This document shows positions 41,985 through 51,913 of a DNA stretch of 64,000 nt, piece by piece; positions within the stretch are counted from its first letter, which is position 1, and each line of letters begins with the position of its first letter. A program made the position numbers and the translations under genes. The notes beneath the pieces are model-generated. The model ran no database searches. It saw nothing but the letters and a program-made list of their open reading frames with translations, and was not told where the DNA came from. The DNA comes from Chryseobacterium sp. Leaf404 (GTDB taxonomy: Bacteria > Bacteroidota > Bacteroidia > Flavobacteriales > Weeksellaceae). The DNA lies in the NCBI RefSeq assembly GCF_001424145.1, contig NZ_LMQM01000012.1, positions 496,745 to 560,744 on the forward strand, written 5' to 3'.

Positions 41985-42830
41985 TCATAAAGCATTAATT
42001 TCTTGATTATATGTTTCTAATGAACTATGCATTTCATTTCTAATTTGGGTCAGACTTTCTTTATGATAATCAATTTGAGAGATTATTTCATTATATAATT
42101 CAGAAACTTCTTTAATTAACTCAATCAAGTCAGTAACATTTGAGTTTGATATCTGATTTCTTAAGCCTTCTTCTAAAAACCTTCTTAGGTAAACATAATT
42201 ATGAGTTATTGAATTTTGCATATTTTCATGATAATCAACAAGAATTCTACCTTTTACTTCAATGTCATTATCATTTAAACCATTATTTGTTTCAATTGTA
42301 AGTCTGGCAACTTTGTTTATAGCTATCTTACTTAAATCATTGAAATTTACTTTTCTTTGATAATCAAATTCTTGTGCTTTTTCAACCATTTCCCATAAAT
42401 TATTTAGCTGAATATTAAAATAATCAATTATGAAAGTCAATCTATTATAATTAGGTATTTTATCAGAACCATATTTTTTTGCAAATGCCTGAAAATAGTT
42501 TTCGTTCTTCAGGTTTTCATCCAATCTGTCAAAACTTTTATTTGGAGAAAATCTTAAAAGTTGAAATTCAACATTATTTCTACTGTAATTATTAATCATC
42601 TCACTCAAATTTTGTATAGTATTTAAAGCATGAGATCTTGATAAATTAAGTAGATTAACGAAATTACTTATTCTATTATTTATTTCTTCTTCTTTTTTGT
42701 CATCATCTTTCTTTTTATCTCTTTTTGTTGTCAAATAAAATATTAATAAAGCTGTTCCAGTTCCAATTATTGCACTTATAATGTTTCTCAAAAACTGAGG
42801 GTCGGTAAAAAAGTCGAATATATTATACAT
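41985..42830 (-). CDS. Hypothetical membrane-anchored helical protein
   Basis: I place the start at 42830 (MYNIFDFFTDPQFLRNII), giving 281 residues. A membrane segment (about 15-34, IISAIIGTGTALLIFYL) is followed by a very charged stretch KRDKKKDDDKKEEE and a long helical domain. The domain has LSRSHALNTIQNLSEMINNY and a C-terminal coiled coil. I do not recognise it. It shares only its plan with the protein at 36953-37576. It lies 233 bases upstream of the nuclease gene and might be an unrelated cargo gene of the island. Confidence 0.6.
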   Translation of the reverse strand: MYNIFDFFTDPQFLRNIISAIIGTGTALLIFYLTTKRDKKKDDDKKEEEINNRISNFVNLLNLSRSHALNTIQNLSEMINNYSRNNVEFQLLRFSPNKSFDRLDENLKNENYFQAFAKKYGSDKIPNYNRLTFIIDYFNIQLNNLWEMVEKAQEFDYQRKVNFNDLSKIAINKVARLTIETNNGLNDNDIEVKGRILVDYHENMQNSITHNYVYLRRFLEEGLRNQISNSNVTDLIELIKEVSELYNEIISQIDYHKESLTQIRNEMHSSLETYNQEINAL

Positions 42831-43130
42831 AGTTTTAGAATTACCACTAATACTCAAATATACACATTGCACCAAAATAAAATATAAACAGTTGCGACAA
42901 TACTTTTTATATTTCTATTAAATCGCTAATAATCAAATAAATAAATTTTAAAGCATTTAATCATATACAACTAATAAAATCCCTCGTGTTGGAAAAATAT
43001 GATTTATAGCCGTTTAAAACTATACTAAAAACACAAATTTGTTCTGAAAAACAAACCTTCTTGCAAATCCCACTTTCCATTTGTATCTTTAATTATCTCA
43101 ATTCACAATTCCTATAATTAAATAAGGAGC

Positions 43131-43186
43131 AACTCCATAGTAACTCCATAACAAGTCCATAGCAAGTCCATAAAAAATATGGAGTT
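43131..43186. repeat. Four 11-bp tandem units plus an inverted arm
   Basis: AACTCCATAGT, AACTCCATAAC, AAGTCCATAGC and AAGTCCATAAA run from 43131 to 43174; TATGGAGTT (43178-43186) is the inverse of the first unit. The whole lies in a 524-base gene-free stretch (42831-43354), about 170 bases before the next gene. It could be a set of regulator sites or a replication-slippage tract. Confidence 0.75.
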
Positions 43187-43354
43187 GATATAGATTTGAT
43201 ATGGATTTTTTATTTATCTTTATTAAAGAAACATCGAAGAAACGCAAAGGACTGTTTTAGTAAAAGCTTTACATTTTCAGCAGGTTACAAAAATTATTTC
43301 CTTTCGTTCGGTAAACACAGTAAAAAAAATTATCACAACTTTAAAAACACAACT

Positions 43355-44074
43355 ATGGCAAGACTCAACAAAAACGGAAACCTCAGTGGAGCGATAGGAA
43401 ATATTATTTTCGTCAATAACGGAGACCAGTCTTACGCAAAAGCCAAAGGAAAAGATCCCAAACAAACCAACAATACCAAAAAATCCTATACTGCTTTTGG
43501 GATGGTAAGCACAGTGGACAAACTTTTTCGGGCAGAATTGATGGCAAAAGTTAATCTGATTACAAGTACAAAATACGCTCCTTCCCACAGAACTCAATTA
43601 CGGCGTACAGCCCGGCAAACTGATCTGGCAAAGAACAAAATAAAACTGGAATACACAGACCCGCAGTTTCTGATGGGCTACAATTTCAACAGAGATTTTA
43701 ACTGGGATCAATGCGTAAGATTCTTTCCCGAATTTCAGGAAAATGCGGATGGTAAAGTAACCATGCAAATTCCTGCACTTACCTGGGGAAAAGAAATAAA
43801 AGCACCTGCGAAAGCTACAAAAGCAGAACTGACAATCAGTGTCATCAGCACCAACCTCAACGCATCTGTTATTGCCGTGAAAAATATTGCGACTTTTACC
43901 ATTCAGATTTCTGCATCAGAAAAAACAACAATGCAGTCTTTTGAATTTGAAACGATAAAAGAAACCGGATGGGTGCTTGTGTTGGGAAGCATCAGTTTCA
44001 GTTCGCCCCTAAATAATATCAGGACTGAACAGAAAGGAGCTTCGACGTATCTTTGGGCAAAAAGCTTATTGTAA
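43355..44074 (+). CDS. Hypothetical protein of a Chryseobacterium family (DUF6266-like)
   Basis: 239 residues from ATG 43355 (MARLNKNGNLSGAIGNIIFV); a longer frame from 43196 covers low-complexity DNA and is rejected. The opening, then NNGDQSYAKAKGKDPKQTNN and TKKSYTAFGMVSTVDKLFR, resembles a family seen repeatedly in flavobacteria with the start MARINK and function unknown. The centre has WDQCVRFFPEF and the C-terminus is beta-rich (TISVISTNLNASVIAV, ETGWVLVLGSISF). No signal peptide. It is isolated at the right edge of the accessory island. Confidence 0.65.
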   Translation: MARLNKNGNLSGAIGNIIFVNNGDQSYAKAKGKDPKQTNNTKKSYTAFGMVSTVDKLFRAELMAKVNLITSTKYAPSHRTQLRRTARQTDLAKNKIKLEYTDPQFLMGYNFNRDFNWDQCVRFFPEFQENADGKVTMQIPALTWGKEIKAPAKATKAELTISVISTNLNASVIAVKNIATFTIQISASEKTTMQSFEFETIKETGWVLVLGSISFSSPLNNIRTEQKGASTYLWAKSLL

Positions 44075-44221
44075 ATCCTCAAGATGATACTTTAAAGCTT
44101 ACATTTTATTTAGAAATGATATCCAAAAAAAGATTTACTAATTACTCAATTGATATTAATAAATCAAAATTTCAGGATTTTTTTTTAGAGTGCTGAATCC
44201 GACAACTATATAGATATTCAT

Positions 44222-44229
44222 TATCTTTG
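44222..44229 (+). promoter_or_regulatory. -7 box of deoD
   Basis: TATCTTTG followed by CC, an exact TAnnTTTG match, 20 bases before the start codon at 44249. Confidence 0.6.
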
Positions 44230-44248
44230 CCATCATTAAAACAACAGT

Positions 44249-44959
44249 ATGAGCATACACATCAGCGCTAAAAAAGGAGAAATTGCAAAAGTAGTTCTGC
44301 AGCCGGGAGATCCTTTGAGAGCGAAATATATCGCAGAAAACTTTCTTGAAAACCCAAAATTAGTAAGCCAAACCAGAGGTATTTTATATTATACCGGAAC
44401 TTATAAGGGTAAGGAAATCACCGTCGGAGCCAGCGGAATGGGTTTCCCAAGCATCGGAATTTATTCTTTCGAACTTTTCACAGAATATGAAGTGGAAACC
44501 ATCATCAGAATCGGGACGTGTGGAGGATATTCTTCTGATGTAGCCCTTTTTGACCTTCTGAATGTTGAAAATGCGGCCAGCGAAAGTACGTATGCAAAAT
44601 ATGCATGGGGATTTGAAGAAGAGATCCTTCTAAACCAAGGAAATATCTACAGCATCATCCATGAAACTGCGGAAGAATTAGGTTTGAAAACCAGAGCTAC
44701 GAATATCCACAGCAGCGATATTTTTTACAGAAAAGATCCTTCTGTTCCTGCTATTGCTGAGAAATACAATTGTCCGGCAGTGGAAATGGAGGCGTTTGGA
44801 TTATTTGCCAATGCAAAACATTTAGGTAAAAATGCAGCGACCATTCTTACCGTTTCAGATATTATTCCGACCAAAGAAATGATCTCGGCAGACCAGAGAG
44901 AAACAGCTTTGAAACCAATGATTGAGCTTGCTTTGGAAGCGGCCTGGAAAGTCTCTTAA
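44249..44959 (+). CDS. deoD: Purine-nucleoside phosphorylase, DeoD type
   Basis: 236 residues, the DeoD length. Start MSIHISAKKGEIAKVVLQPG, then GDPLRAKYIAENFL (phosphate site), TGASGMGFPSIGIYSFEL (about 68), IIRIGTCGGYSSDV (about 92), and NCPAVEMEAFGLFANA (about 174-189) with the purine and ribose contacts. It phosphorolyses purine nucleosides to base and ribose 1-phosphate for salvage in the cytoplasm. It is transcribed alone with its own -7 box and a hairpin terminator at 44988-45028. Confidence 0.95.
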   Translation: MSIHISAKKGEIAKVVLQPGDPLRAKYIAENFLENPKLVSQTRGILYYTGTYKGKEITVGASGMGFPSIGIYSFELFTEYEVETIIRIGTCGGYSSDVALFDLLNVENAASESTYAKYAWGFEEEILLNQGNIYSIIHETAEELGLKTRATNIHSSDIFYRKDPSVPAIAEKYNCPAVEMEAFGLFANAKHLGKNAATILTVSDIIPTKEMISADQRETALKPMIELALEAAWKVS

Positions 44960-44987
44960 CAGATTTTCTCTTTTTTCCATTAAATTT

Positions 44988-45028
44988 AAAATACGATAAA
45001 TATCACAATGACGTTTATCGTATTTTTT
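44988..45028. terminator. Terminator after deoD
   Basis: AAAATACGATAAA and TTTATCGTATTTT form a 13-bp stem with a 13-base loop, followed by T. The remaining bases to 45353 hold no supported gene. Confidence 0.85.
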
Positions 45029-45353
45029 ATGATAAGCATACCCTCTTATTTTCATTTTCAGGTAAAAAATAAGGTTATCAAATTAGAAAACGGGGAAAGC
45101 AGATGAACATTTCTGCACACGTAAAATTTAATATTCAGTTTAAATTGATTTCACTTCAGCTTAATGTCATAATACAAATCCCTGTTAATAAAGGCTTTCA
45201 GAAGATTTTAGGCATCAAAAACAAAAAAAAATTACTCTTTTTCGTTTTTTATCAGAGAATTTTTACATTTAGTTTAAACCACATCAATTTCAGGTTTTAT
45301 AGAAATATAGTGTAAATTTTATGAAAAGTATTTGATAAAATAATACTGTAAAA

Positions 45354-45367
45354 TGCAATCGGTTACA
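45354..45367. promoter_or_regulatory. Probable LacI-family operator before xylA
   Basis: TGCAATCGGTTACA, a near-palindrome around a central CG, the usual form of LacI/GalR sites. It ends 22 bases before xylA and likely binds the LacI-type protein at 48429-49457. Confidence 0.5.
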
Positions 45368-45389
45368 ATAAATTTAAAATATAATAAAT

Positions 45390-46718
45390 ATGTCAGTTAC
45401 CACAGGAAACAAAGAGTACTTTAAAGGAATAGAAAAAATCAAGTTTGAGGGAAGAGAATCAGACAATCCGTTGGCATTCAAATTTTACGATGAGAATTTG
45501 GTCGTTCGTGGAAAGACGATGAAAGAATATTTCAAGTTTGCTTCTGCTTACTGGCACACTTTCTGTGCAACCGGTGGAGACCCGTTCGGTGCAGGAACTC
45601 AGCAATTTGACTGGTTAACCGCTTCTGATGCAAAACAGAGAGCAACAGAAAAAATGGATGCGGCTTTCGAATTTTTCACCAAATTGGGCGTTCCTTATTA
45701 CTGTTTCCATGATTATGATTTGATTGATGAAGCAGACAACTTTGTAGAATCTACAAAAAGATTAGAATTCATCACAGATTACGCTGAAGAGAAGCAGGCT
45801 GTTTCAGGTGTGAAATTACTTTGGGGAACTTCGAACTGTTTCTCAAACCCTAGATTTATGAACGGTGCGGCTACCAATCCTTCATTTGACGTTTTGGCTT
45901 ACGCTGGCGGACAGGTGAAAAACGCTTTGGATGCAACCATCAAATTAGGTGGCGAAAACTATGTTTTCTGGGGCGGCCGTGAAGGTTATATGTCACTTCT
46001 CAACACGAATATGAAGCGTGAGCAGGAGCATATGGCGAAGTTTTTACATTTGGCAAAAGACTATGCAAGAGCTCAGGGATTTACAGGAACTTTCTTCATC
46101 GAGCCAAAACCGATGGAGCCTACAAAACACCAGTATGACTTTGATGCTGCAACGTGTTTGAACTTTCTTCGTCAGTACGATTTGTTGAATGATTTTAAAT
46201 TAAATCTTGAAGTAAACCACGCTACTTTGGCACAACATACTTTCGAGCACGAACTTCAGGTGGCGGCTGACAACAATGTTTTGGGAAGCATCGATGCCAA
46301 CAGAGGTGATTATCAAAACGGTTGGGATACAGACCAGTTCCCTGTTGATTTGTACGAAATGACGCAAGCGATGTTGGTGATTATACAGGCTGGAGGTTTC
46401 CAGGGTGGAGGTGTGAATTTCGATGCGAAAATCAGAAGAAATTCTACAGATTTGGAAGATATCTTCATCGCTCACATCAGCGGAATGGACAATTTTGCAA
46501 GATCTTTCTTAGCTGCTGATAAAATTTTAGAAAAATCAAAATATTCTGAAATCAGAACCAACAGATATTCATCTTTCGACAGCGGAAAAGGTAAAGATTT
46601 CGAAAATGGAAGCTTATCTTTAACCGATCTTGCCACTTACGCTCAGGGATTAGGTGAAGTAGGAAGAGAAAGCGGAAAACAGGAATATCTTGAGAGTATT
46701 ATCAATCAGTATTTATAA
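45390..46718 (+). CDS. xylA: Xylose isomerase
   Basis: 442 residues, group II xylose isomerase. Catalytic regions are [12 protein letters not shown] (about 99-110, His103, Asp106), [15 protein letters not shown] (about 189-203), [20 protein letters not shown] (about 231-250) with metal-binding Glu, and [15 protein letters not shown]. It converts D-xylose to D-xylulose, using divalent metal. It is followed 28 bases later by a sugar symporter, then by a LacI regulator. A xylulokinase gene (xylB), often next to it, is not in the window. A LacI-type site lies at 45354-45367. Confidence 0.97.
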   Translation: MSVTTGNKEYFKGIEKIKFEGRESDNPLAFKFYDENLVVRGKTMKEYFKFASAYWHTFCATGGDPFGAGTQQFDWLTASDAKQRATEKMDAAFEFFTKLGVPYYCFHDYDLIDEADNFVESTKRLEFITDYAEEKQAVSGVKLLWGTSNCFSNPRFMNGAATNPSFDVLAYAGGQVKNALDATIKLGGENYVFWGGREGYMSLLNTNMKREQEHMAKFLHLAKDYARAQGFTGTFFIEPKPMEPTKHQYDFDAATCLNFLRQYDLLNDFKLNLEVNHATLAQHTFEHELQVAADNNVLGSIDANRGDYQNGWDTDQFPVDLYEMTQAMLVIIQAGGFQGGGVNFDAKIRRNSTDLEDIFIAHISGMDNFARSFLAADKILEKSKYSEIRTNRYSSFDSGKGKDFENGSLSLTDLATYAQGLGEVGRESGKQEYLESIINQYL

Positions 46719-46746
46719 TTTTTAATTTCAATTAAAAAATCAAACT

Positions 46747-48168
46747 ATGCAAATAATAGATTCCGGTCCTAAATATTCTTCAGGAACAAAGGCGCAGATC
46801 AACATGCTGTACGTTACTGTACTCACGTTGGTCGCCACCTTGGGAGGGCTTTTGTTTGGATACGACACTGCCGTGATTTCGGGAGCCGAAAAATCAATTC
46901 AGGAATATCTCATTATTCCTTTGGGATTAAGTTCACTCGCCCATGGAGCTACCATCTCAAGTGCATTGATCGGATGTATCATCGGTGGCGCTATTTCCGG
47001 AATGATTTCCACAAAGCTGGGAAGAAAAAAATCGTTGATGCTTTCAGCATTTCTGTTCTTCATCAGTGCTTTGGGAGCGGCGTATCCTGAGTTTTTATTC
47101 TTCAAACACGGCGAACATTCAATGGGTGTTTTGCTGGCATTTAATTTTTATAGGATCATCGGTGGAATCGGTGTGGGACTGGCTTCGGCGGTCTGCCCGA
47201 TGTACATTGGCGAGATTGCACCTGCCGAAATACGTGGTAAACTGGTTTCTCTGAATCAGTTTGCCATTATTTTCGGGATGCTCGTGGTTTACTTCGTGAA
47301 CTGGGGAATCGCAAGCGGACAAACCGTAGAATGGATCAACGAAATCGGATGGAGATATATGTTTTTATCTTTAACAATTCCGGCTGCTTTATTTGGAATT
47401 TTGCTATTTTTCGTTCCTGAAACACCACGTTATCTGACATTCGTTAACAAAGACGCAGAAGCGCTGAAAATTTTAACCAAAATCAATGGTGAAGCGCGTG
47501 GAAAAGAAATTTTCTCTGAAATAAAAAGTACCGTTGTTGAGCATAAAAGTGAAATTTTCGCATTCGGAAAAACCGTTATTGTGATTGGAATTTTACTTTC
47601 TATTTTCCAGCAGTTTGTGGGAATTAATGTGGCTTTGTATTATGCTCCTAGGATTTTTGAAAGCATGGGTGTTCACAAAGATTCATCGATGCTGCAGACC
47701 GTTGTAATGGGATTGGTGAATGTAATCTTTACCGTCATCGCGATTTTCACGGTGGATAAATGGGGAAGAAAACCTTTATTAATCGTCGGTTCTGTTGGGA
47801 TGGCAATTGGTATGTTTGCGATTGCAATTTTATCGTATTATCAAATCATCGGAATTGCCACTTTGGTATTCATTATCGTTTACACAGCTTCATTTATGAT
47901 GTCCTGGGGACCGATTTGCTGGGTATTAATCTCAGAAATTTTCCCTAATAAAATCAGAGGAAGTGCGATTGCGATTGCTGTTGCCGCACAATGGGCTGCG
48001 AATTATTTAATTTCATCCACCTATCCTTTTATGATGGAATTCAGCGGAGCCTTCACCTACGGATTTTACGGAGTGATGAGTGTTTTATCGCTGTTCTTTG
48101 TCTGGAAATGGGTTCCTGAAACGAAAGGGAAATCTCTGGAGGAGATTGAAAAGGTTTGGGAAAAGTAA
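46747..48168 (+). CDS. Sugar porter, D-xylose:H+ symporter type
   Basis: 473 residues with 12 membrane segments of the MFS sugar-porter family. Motifs are GGLLFGYDTAVISGAEKS (about 36-53), TKLGRKKSLML and DKWGRKPLLIVG in the first and second halves, AEIRGKLVSLNQ, VPETPRYL and the final VPETKGKSLEEIE. The layout is close to E. coli XylE. It takes up pentose or hexose with a proton. Position right after xylA makes xylose the likely substrate. It is probably cotranscribed with xylA and followed by a hairpin at 48201-48229. Confidence 0.9.
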   Translation: MQIIDSGPKYSSGTKAQINMLYVTVLTLVATLGGLLFGYDTAVISGAEKSIQEYLIIPLGLSSLAHGATISSALIGCIIGGAISGMISTKLGRKKSLMLSAFLFFISALGAAYPEFLFFKHGEHSMGVLLAFNFYRIIGGIGVGLASAVCPMYIGEIAPAEIRGKLVSLNQFAIIFGMLVVYFVNWGIASGQTVEWINEIGWRYMFLSLTIPAALFGILLFFVPETPRYLTFVNKDAEALKILTKINGEARGKEIFSEIKSTVVEHKSEIFAFGKTVIVIGILLSIFQQFVGINVALYYAPRIFESMGVHKDSSMLQTVVMGLVNVIFTVIAIFTVDKWGRKPLLIVGSVGMAIGMFAIAILSYYQIIGIATLVFIIVYTASFMMSWGPICWVLISEIFPNKIRGSAIAIAVAAQWAANYLISSTYPFMMEFSGAFTYGFYGVMSVLSLFFVWKWVPETKGKSLEEIEKVWEK

Positions 48169-48200
48169 TTACCATTGATATCAGCTAAAGATTTTATAAG

Positions 48201-48229
48201 AAAGCACCAGATTTTTTCGGGTGCTTTTT
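48201..48229 (+). terminator. Terminator after the xylose genes
   Basis: AAAGCACC and GGTGCTTT (48220-48227) pair over 8 bp around an 11-base loop and are followed by TTT. Confidence 0.8.
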
Positions 48230-48428
48230 CTTTGCATTTCTGCCGGAAAACTCTTTGTTTTAAAAAGACTTATTCACTCATAAATTTTAATTAAATTTAG
48301 CGCTGTAATTTATCTTTAAAAAAGCTTAGAAAATATTCCTGTATAAAATATATTTCTACGTCAAATGATTACATTCACATCAATAATGATGAAGAAAATT
48401 CATTGTTTTAAACAATAGAAAACGAGGT

Positions 48429-49457
48429 ATGACAAAGAAAAACGCCACTATTTATGACATTTCAAGAAAGCTGAACGTAAGCGTGGCAACTGTTTCCCGG
48501 GCACTCAACAATCATCCGAGAATCAGCCAGGCAACCAAAGAATTGGTAGTAAAAACCGCCAAAGAAATGAACTATAAGCAAAATAATCTTGCCAAAGCCC
48601 TCAAAAGCGGGGAAACGAAAAACATCGGAATCATCGTTCCGTACATCAATACCAACTTTTTCTCATCTGTCATCCGCGGAATTGAAGAAGAACTTTCTGT
48701 GCAGGGTTACCACGTTATTATCTGTCAAAGTCACGAAGATGTAAACATTGAAAAAAAACATCTTAACACTCTGCTGAATGCTCAGGTGGACGGAATTTTT
48801 ATGTCTGTTTCCCGAACAACATTGGATACCGAACATATTCAGCATATTTTAGATACATCAAACACCCCGATTATATTTTTTGACAGAAAAAAAGATATTC
48901 CCGGGATCAGCACGGTTACAATCGACGACTATCAGGGAGGTTACATGGCAACAGAGCATCTGATCTCAGAAGGCTACAAAGACATTTGTCATTTTGCGGG
49001 AGACCTTAATCTTGAAATCTACCGAAACCGTCTGAGTGGCTACAAACAGGCGCTTATTGACCATCAGTTTCAGGTAAAAGAAGAAAACATCATCTCAACC
49101 GGAAGCTCAATTGACGCAGGAATTGAAGCCATCAAAACTTTGTGGGACAGCCAGTCTATTCCCGACGCCATTTTTTCTGCCAGTGATTTTGCTGCGCTCG
49201 GAGCCTGCCAGGAACTTAAAAAAAGAAAAATCAAAATTCCTCAGGAAGTCGCTGTAATCGGTTTCTCTAATGAACCTTTCACTCAGTTTATGGAACTTCC
49301 GATGAGCTCTGTAGACCAGACTCCCGTGATTATGGGAAACATGGCAGGTCAGGTTTTTCTGGATCACATCAAAGACAATTCATCAGGCGTTTCTGTTGAG
49401 AAAAAAGTAGTTTTGGCTCCTCAAATCTGTGTGCGAAAGTCTTCCAAGAGAAAATGA
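48429..49457 (+). CDS. LacI family transcriptional regulator
   Basis: 342 residues. The HTH is ATIYDISRKLNVSVATVSRALNNHPR (first 32 residues), followed by the hinge KQNNLAKALKSGETKNIGII. The periplasmic-binding-like core has ISTVTIDDYQGGYMATEHL, AALGACQELKKRKIKIPQEV and VIGFSNEPFTQFMELPMSSV. Such proteins bind palindromic operators and release them on sugar binding. It stands 260 bases after the symporter and transcribes in the same direction. Xylose is the natural guess for the inducer. The likely site before xylA is at 45354-45367; no clear site was seen before its own start. Confidence 0.93.
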   Translation: MTKKNATIYDISRKLNVSVATVSRALNNHPRISQATKELVVKTAKEMNYKQNNLAKALKSGETKNIGIIVPYINTNFFSSVIRGIEEELSVQGYHVIICQSHEDVNIEKKHLNTLLNAQVDGIFMSVSRTTLDTEHIQHILDTSNTPIIFFDRKKDIPGISTVTIDDYQGGYMATEHLISEGYKDICHFAGDLNLEIYRNRLSGYKQALIDHQFQVKEENIISTGSSIDAGIEAIKTLWDSQSIPDAIFSASDFAALGACQELKKRKIKIPQEVAVIGFSNEPFTQFMELPMSSVDQTPVIMGNMAGQVFLDHIKDNSSGVSVEKKVVLAPQICVRKSSKRK

Positions 49458-49535
49458 AAGAGATTTTAACATATTTGGTTTTATAAAGTGTCAAAAGAAA
49501 GGGAATTATTTGTATTTTTATAAAAATTATTACCA

Positions 49536-50423
49536 ATGAAAAAAATCTCCCTCTTTCTCATCATTCTTTTCTTTTCACAAACCAAGGCACAGTACATCAT
49601 TCATTCACAACTGCAGCCGGTACCGAACATTGGCACCGCATTCGCCTCTTATAAAACCAACAACGGCGAAACAATAGGCCTTGCAAGCAGTTTCATTTTA
49701 AACCAAACAAGCGAAATAACTGCTATAAATATTTTCGGATTTCAACAATCGCAAACTCTCACATCTCTCTGCAACGGCCTGATTCTTTACGTTTATAATG
49801 ACAACAGCGGCGTACCTGCGGGACATCCAATTCAGCAGACGGGAACACCGGTCATTGCCGTGAATATCAGCAACAGTACGCAGGGGTACAGTATCGTAAA
49901 CACGTCAGACAATAATTATACTGTGACCGTTGATATTGCCGCGCTGCCCGGTCAGGCAATCTTACAGGGCAATACAAAATACTGGCTTTTCTTTGTTCCT
50001 AAATTAAACATAGACGCGCTCAGCATTTATTCTCCACAAAAATTCAACTGGTGGGGAGCCGCTGCGGGAACTCCTGAATACATGCGGATTTCTAATCTTA
50101 CCGGTGCTGCCGCGTATCCTACCTGGACTGCCTACCCTTACCATGGCGCAGCATTTTCTATTCAGGGTTTGACTTTGGGAACGGATGAAGTTGCTGATGC
50201 GTATACGGACATCAAAGTGTATCCCAACCCTACTTCAGATTTTGTGAATATAATCAGCAAAGAAAAAATCACAAATGTGTCTCTTTTTGACAGCAGCAGT
50301 AAACGAATCCCGGTGACAATTAACAGTAATGTGGTAGATATGTCTGCACTGCCTTCCGGATCTTATATTTTAAAACTGGAAACCACACAAAAATCTGTTA
50401 TCAGGAAAATCATCAGGAAGTAA
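49536..50423 (+). CDS. Secreted protein with type IX C-terminal sorting domain
   Basis: 295 residues. Signal peptide MKKISLFLIILFFSQTKA, then a beta-rich domain (about 25-210) with NNGETIGLASSFILNQTSEI and the choice-of-anchor-like TKYWLFFVPKLNIDAL. The sorting domain begins with IKVYPNPTSDFVNII (about 227) and ends SGSYILKLETTQKSVIRK, typical of type A cargo that is moved across the outer membrane by the type IX system and often attached to the surface. What the main domain does is unknown. It is isolated, downstream of the LacI gene. Confidence 0.85.
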   Translation: MKKISLFLIILFFSQTKAQYIIHSQLQPVPNIGTAFASYKTNNGETIGLASSFILNQTSEITAINIFGFQQSQTLTSLCNGLILYVYNDNSGVPAGHPIQQTGTPVIAVNISNSTQGYSIVNTSDNNYTVTVDIAALPGQAILQGNTKYWLFFVPKLNIDALSIYSPQKFNWWGAAAGTPEYMRISNLTGAAAYPTWTAYPYHGAAFSIQGLTLGTDEVADAYTDIKVYPNPTSDFVNIISKEKITNVSLFDSSSKRIPVTINSNVVDMSALPSGSYILKLETTQKSVIRKIIRK

Positions 50424-50533
50424 GAATTTGATGACGCATTGACGCAACTGTTCTGGAGCAGTGATATAGCGTATGGAAATTGGTAGAGCTGATGGCACAT
50501 TCAGCTGAGATAACGGCCTTTTTCAGACTTGTA

Positions 50534-51130
50534 CTACCTGTTTTTCAATGGTCTTTTTTTATAATTGGTAAGATACTTTCCTTTGTCTGATCTTTCTGAA
50601 AAATTACCACTCATTTCCCAAAATAATCTTGCGTTTTTTCGTGCGTTTTCATTGCTGAAATTCTCATATTCAATCCTGTAAATTGAGCTGAACAGGCGTG
50701 ACCTACCGACACCGTGATGACAGTGAATAAGAACGGGATAATTTTTAGGATCATCCATTATTTTTAAAAATTTCTTCACAGTACTGTCATCAGGAATCTG
50801 GTCTGTAGGAAGATTGTAATAGCTGATTCCTGAAATATTGCCGGCAGCCCATTCTTCATCATTCACCTGATTTTTATTTTCAGGATTGAGTTCTGTCTGC
50901 ATTAAACCATCCCTTAAATCCACAATGGTTTTAATGTGATGGTCATCCACAAAATCTTCCAGCTGATCGGGAGGAACCACACCCGAATTGTAAACTTTAT
51001 TTTCTGAAATGGTCACCAGATTATGCCGTATTTTCTTCTGATAAAACACAAAAGCCAAAATCCCCAAAGCCGCGATGAACAATGGAATAAATACTTTTTT
51101 CAATACTTTAGTTTTAAAGACTGGGCTCAT
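50534..51130 (-). CDS. Dual-specificity/tyrosine phosphatase-like membrane protein
   Basis: 198 residues. One N-terminal membrane segment (about 11-29, VFIPLFIAALGILAFVF) is followed by a cysteine-phosphatase domain. KTIVDLRDGL (about 66-75) carries the general-acid-side Asp, and the active site is LIHCHHGVGRSRLFS (about 132-146), an HCx5R loop. It may dephosphorylate proteins or phosphoinositides on one face of the membrane; the topology is not certain. The gene is convergent with the sorting-domain gene, without partners. Confidence 0.85.
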   Translation of the reverse strand: MSPVFKTKVLKKVFIPLFIAALGILAFVFYQKKIRHNLVTISENKVYNSGVVPPDQLEDFVDDHHIKTIVDLRDGLMQTELNPENKNQVNDEEWAAGNISGISYYNLPTDQIPDDSTVKKFLKIMDDPKNYPVLIHCHHGVGRSRLFSSIYRIEYENFSNENARKNARLFWEMSGNFSERSDKGKYLTNYKKRPLKNR

Positions 51131-51322
51131 TAGTTTAGATTCAAAACAGGATTACTACGAAACTACAATGTTTTTGTGGAAAAAAGAAAAATTTCACATT
51201 CAAATAAAGATTTGATGCTGTCATTTATTTAATTATTTTTAGGGAATAAAAGTTTGCATAGACGCATTGCGTGAAGGCGAATTTTGGAAAATATACGCTA
51301 CAAAAAGAATACTAAATTTAAA

Positions 51323-51913
51323 ATGAACTCTAAAGCGGTAGTAACATATTTAGTTTTATACATTATATTAAATTCTATTGGGCTTTCTATTGCTCTAAAT
51401 TTTTGGTGGACTGACAATTTAAATTTATCCTATTTAAAGAAAGAATCGTTTTTATTGTTGACAAGTGTTGGCTTTAGCTGGATTGCAATTTTGTATCTAA
51501 CTATCCTGATAATAAGAAAACTTATTATAAAAATTAAAACTCAAAATTTTATCGGTCCTATTGATTTAATTTCAAATGGAATGTATCAAAATGAAATAGG
51601 AATTAAGCAAGCAACTAAATTCAAAAACTCGATGACTTTAATTGCTTTTCCCATATTTATCTTGACAATTATTGTATTTATAACATCGATGAATAGATAT
51701 GAAATTTATGAACTTAAAAAAAATGGAGAAATGGAAAAAATAAAAGTGAAAGAAATCAGAAACGATATAAAACATAATCAGTACATCTATTTTGATTACA
51801 ATATTGACAAAAACAGTACAAACTTGAGAAATGGAAAAAATCTTAAAGTTGGAGATGAAGTATACATCGTATACTCCAGAAATAATCCAAAAATTATTAA
51901 TTATAAAAATTGA
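51323..51913 (+). CDS. Hypothetical membrane protein (DUF3592-like)
   Basis: 196 residues from ATG 51323 (MNSKAVVTYLVLYIILNS); the longer frame begins with TTG and lacks support. Three or four membrane segments: about 6-26, 46-66 and 111-129. The tail has IKVKEIRNDIKHNQYIYFDY and KVGDEVYIVYSRNNPKIINY, a pattern seen at the end of DUF3592-like proteins whose function is unknown. Base composition is low in GC, as in the fragment after it. No neighbour suggests a role. Confidence 0.6.
   Translation: MNSKAVVTYLVLYIILNSIGLSIALNFWWTDNLNLSYLKKESFLLLTSVGFSWIAILYLTILIIRKLIIKIKTQNFIGPIDLISNGMYQNEIGIKQATKFKNSMTLIAFPIFILTIIVFITSMNRYEIYELKKNGEMEKIKVKEIRNDIKHNQYIYFDYNIDKNSTNLRNGKNLKVGDEVYIVYSRNNPKIINYKN

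Noticed and set aside
43131..43174. CRISPR-like or plasmid iteron origin in the 11-bp units
   Set aside because: Only four units with no spacers, and no replication gene nearby.
43196..43354. Longer start for the DUF6266-like protein
   Set aside because: The extra codons cover AT-rich spacer DNA and the family opening MARLNK begins at 43355.
45103..45315. Small basic protein between deoD and xylA
   Set aside because: AT-rich frame with poor coding character, no promoter or conserved motif.
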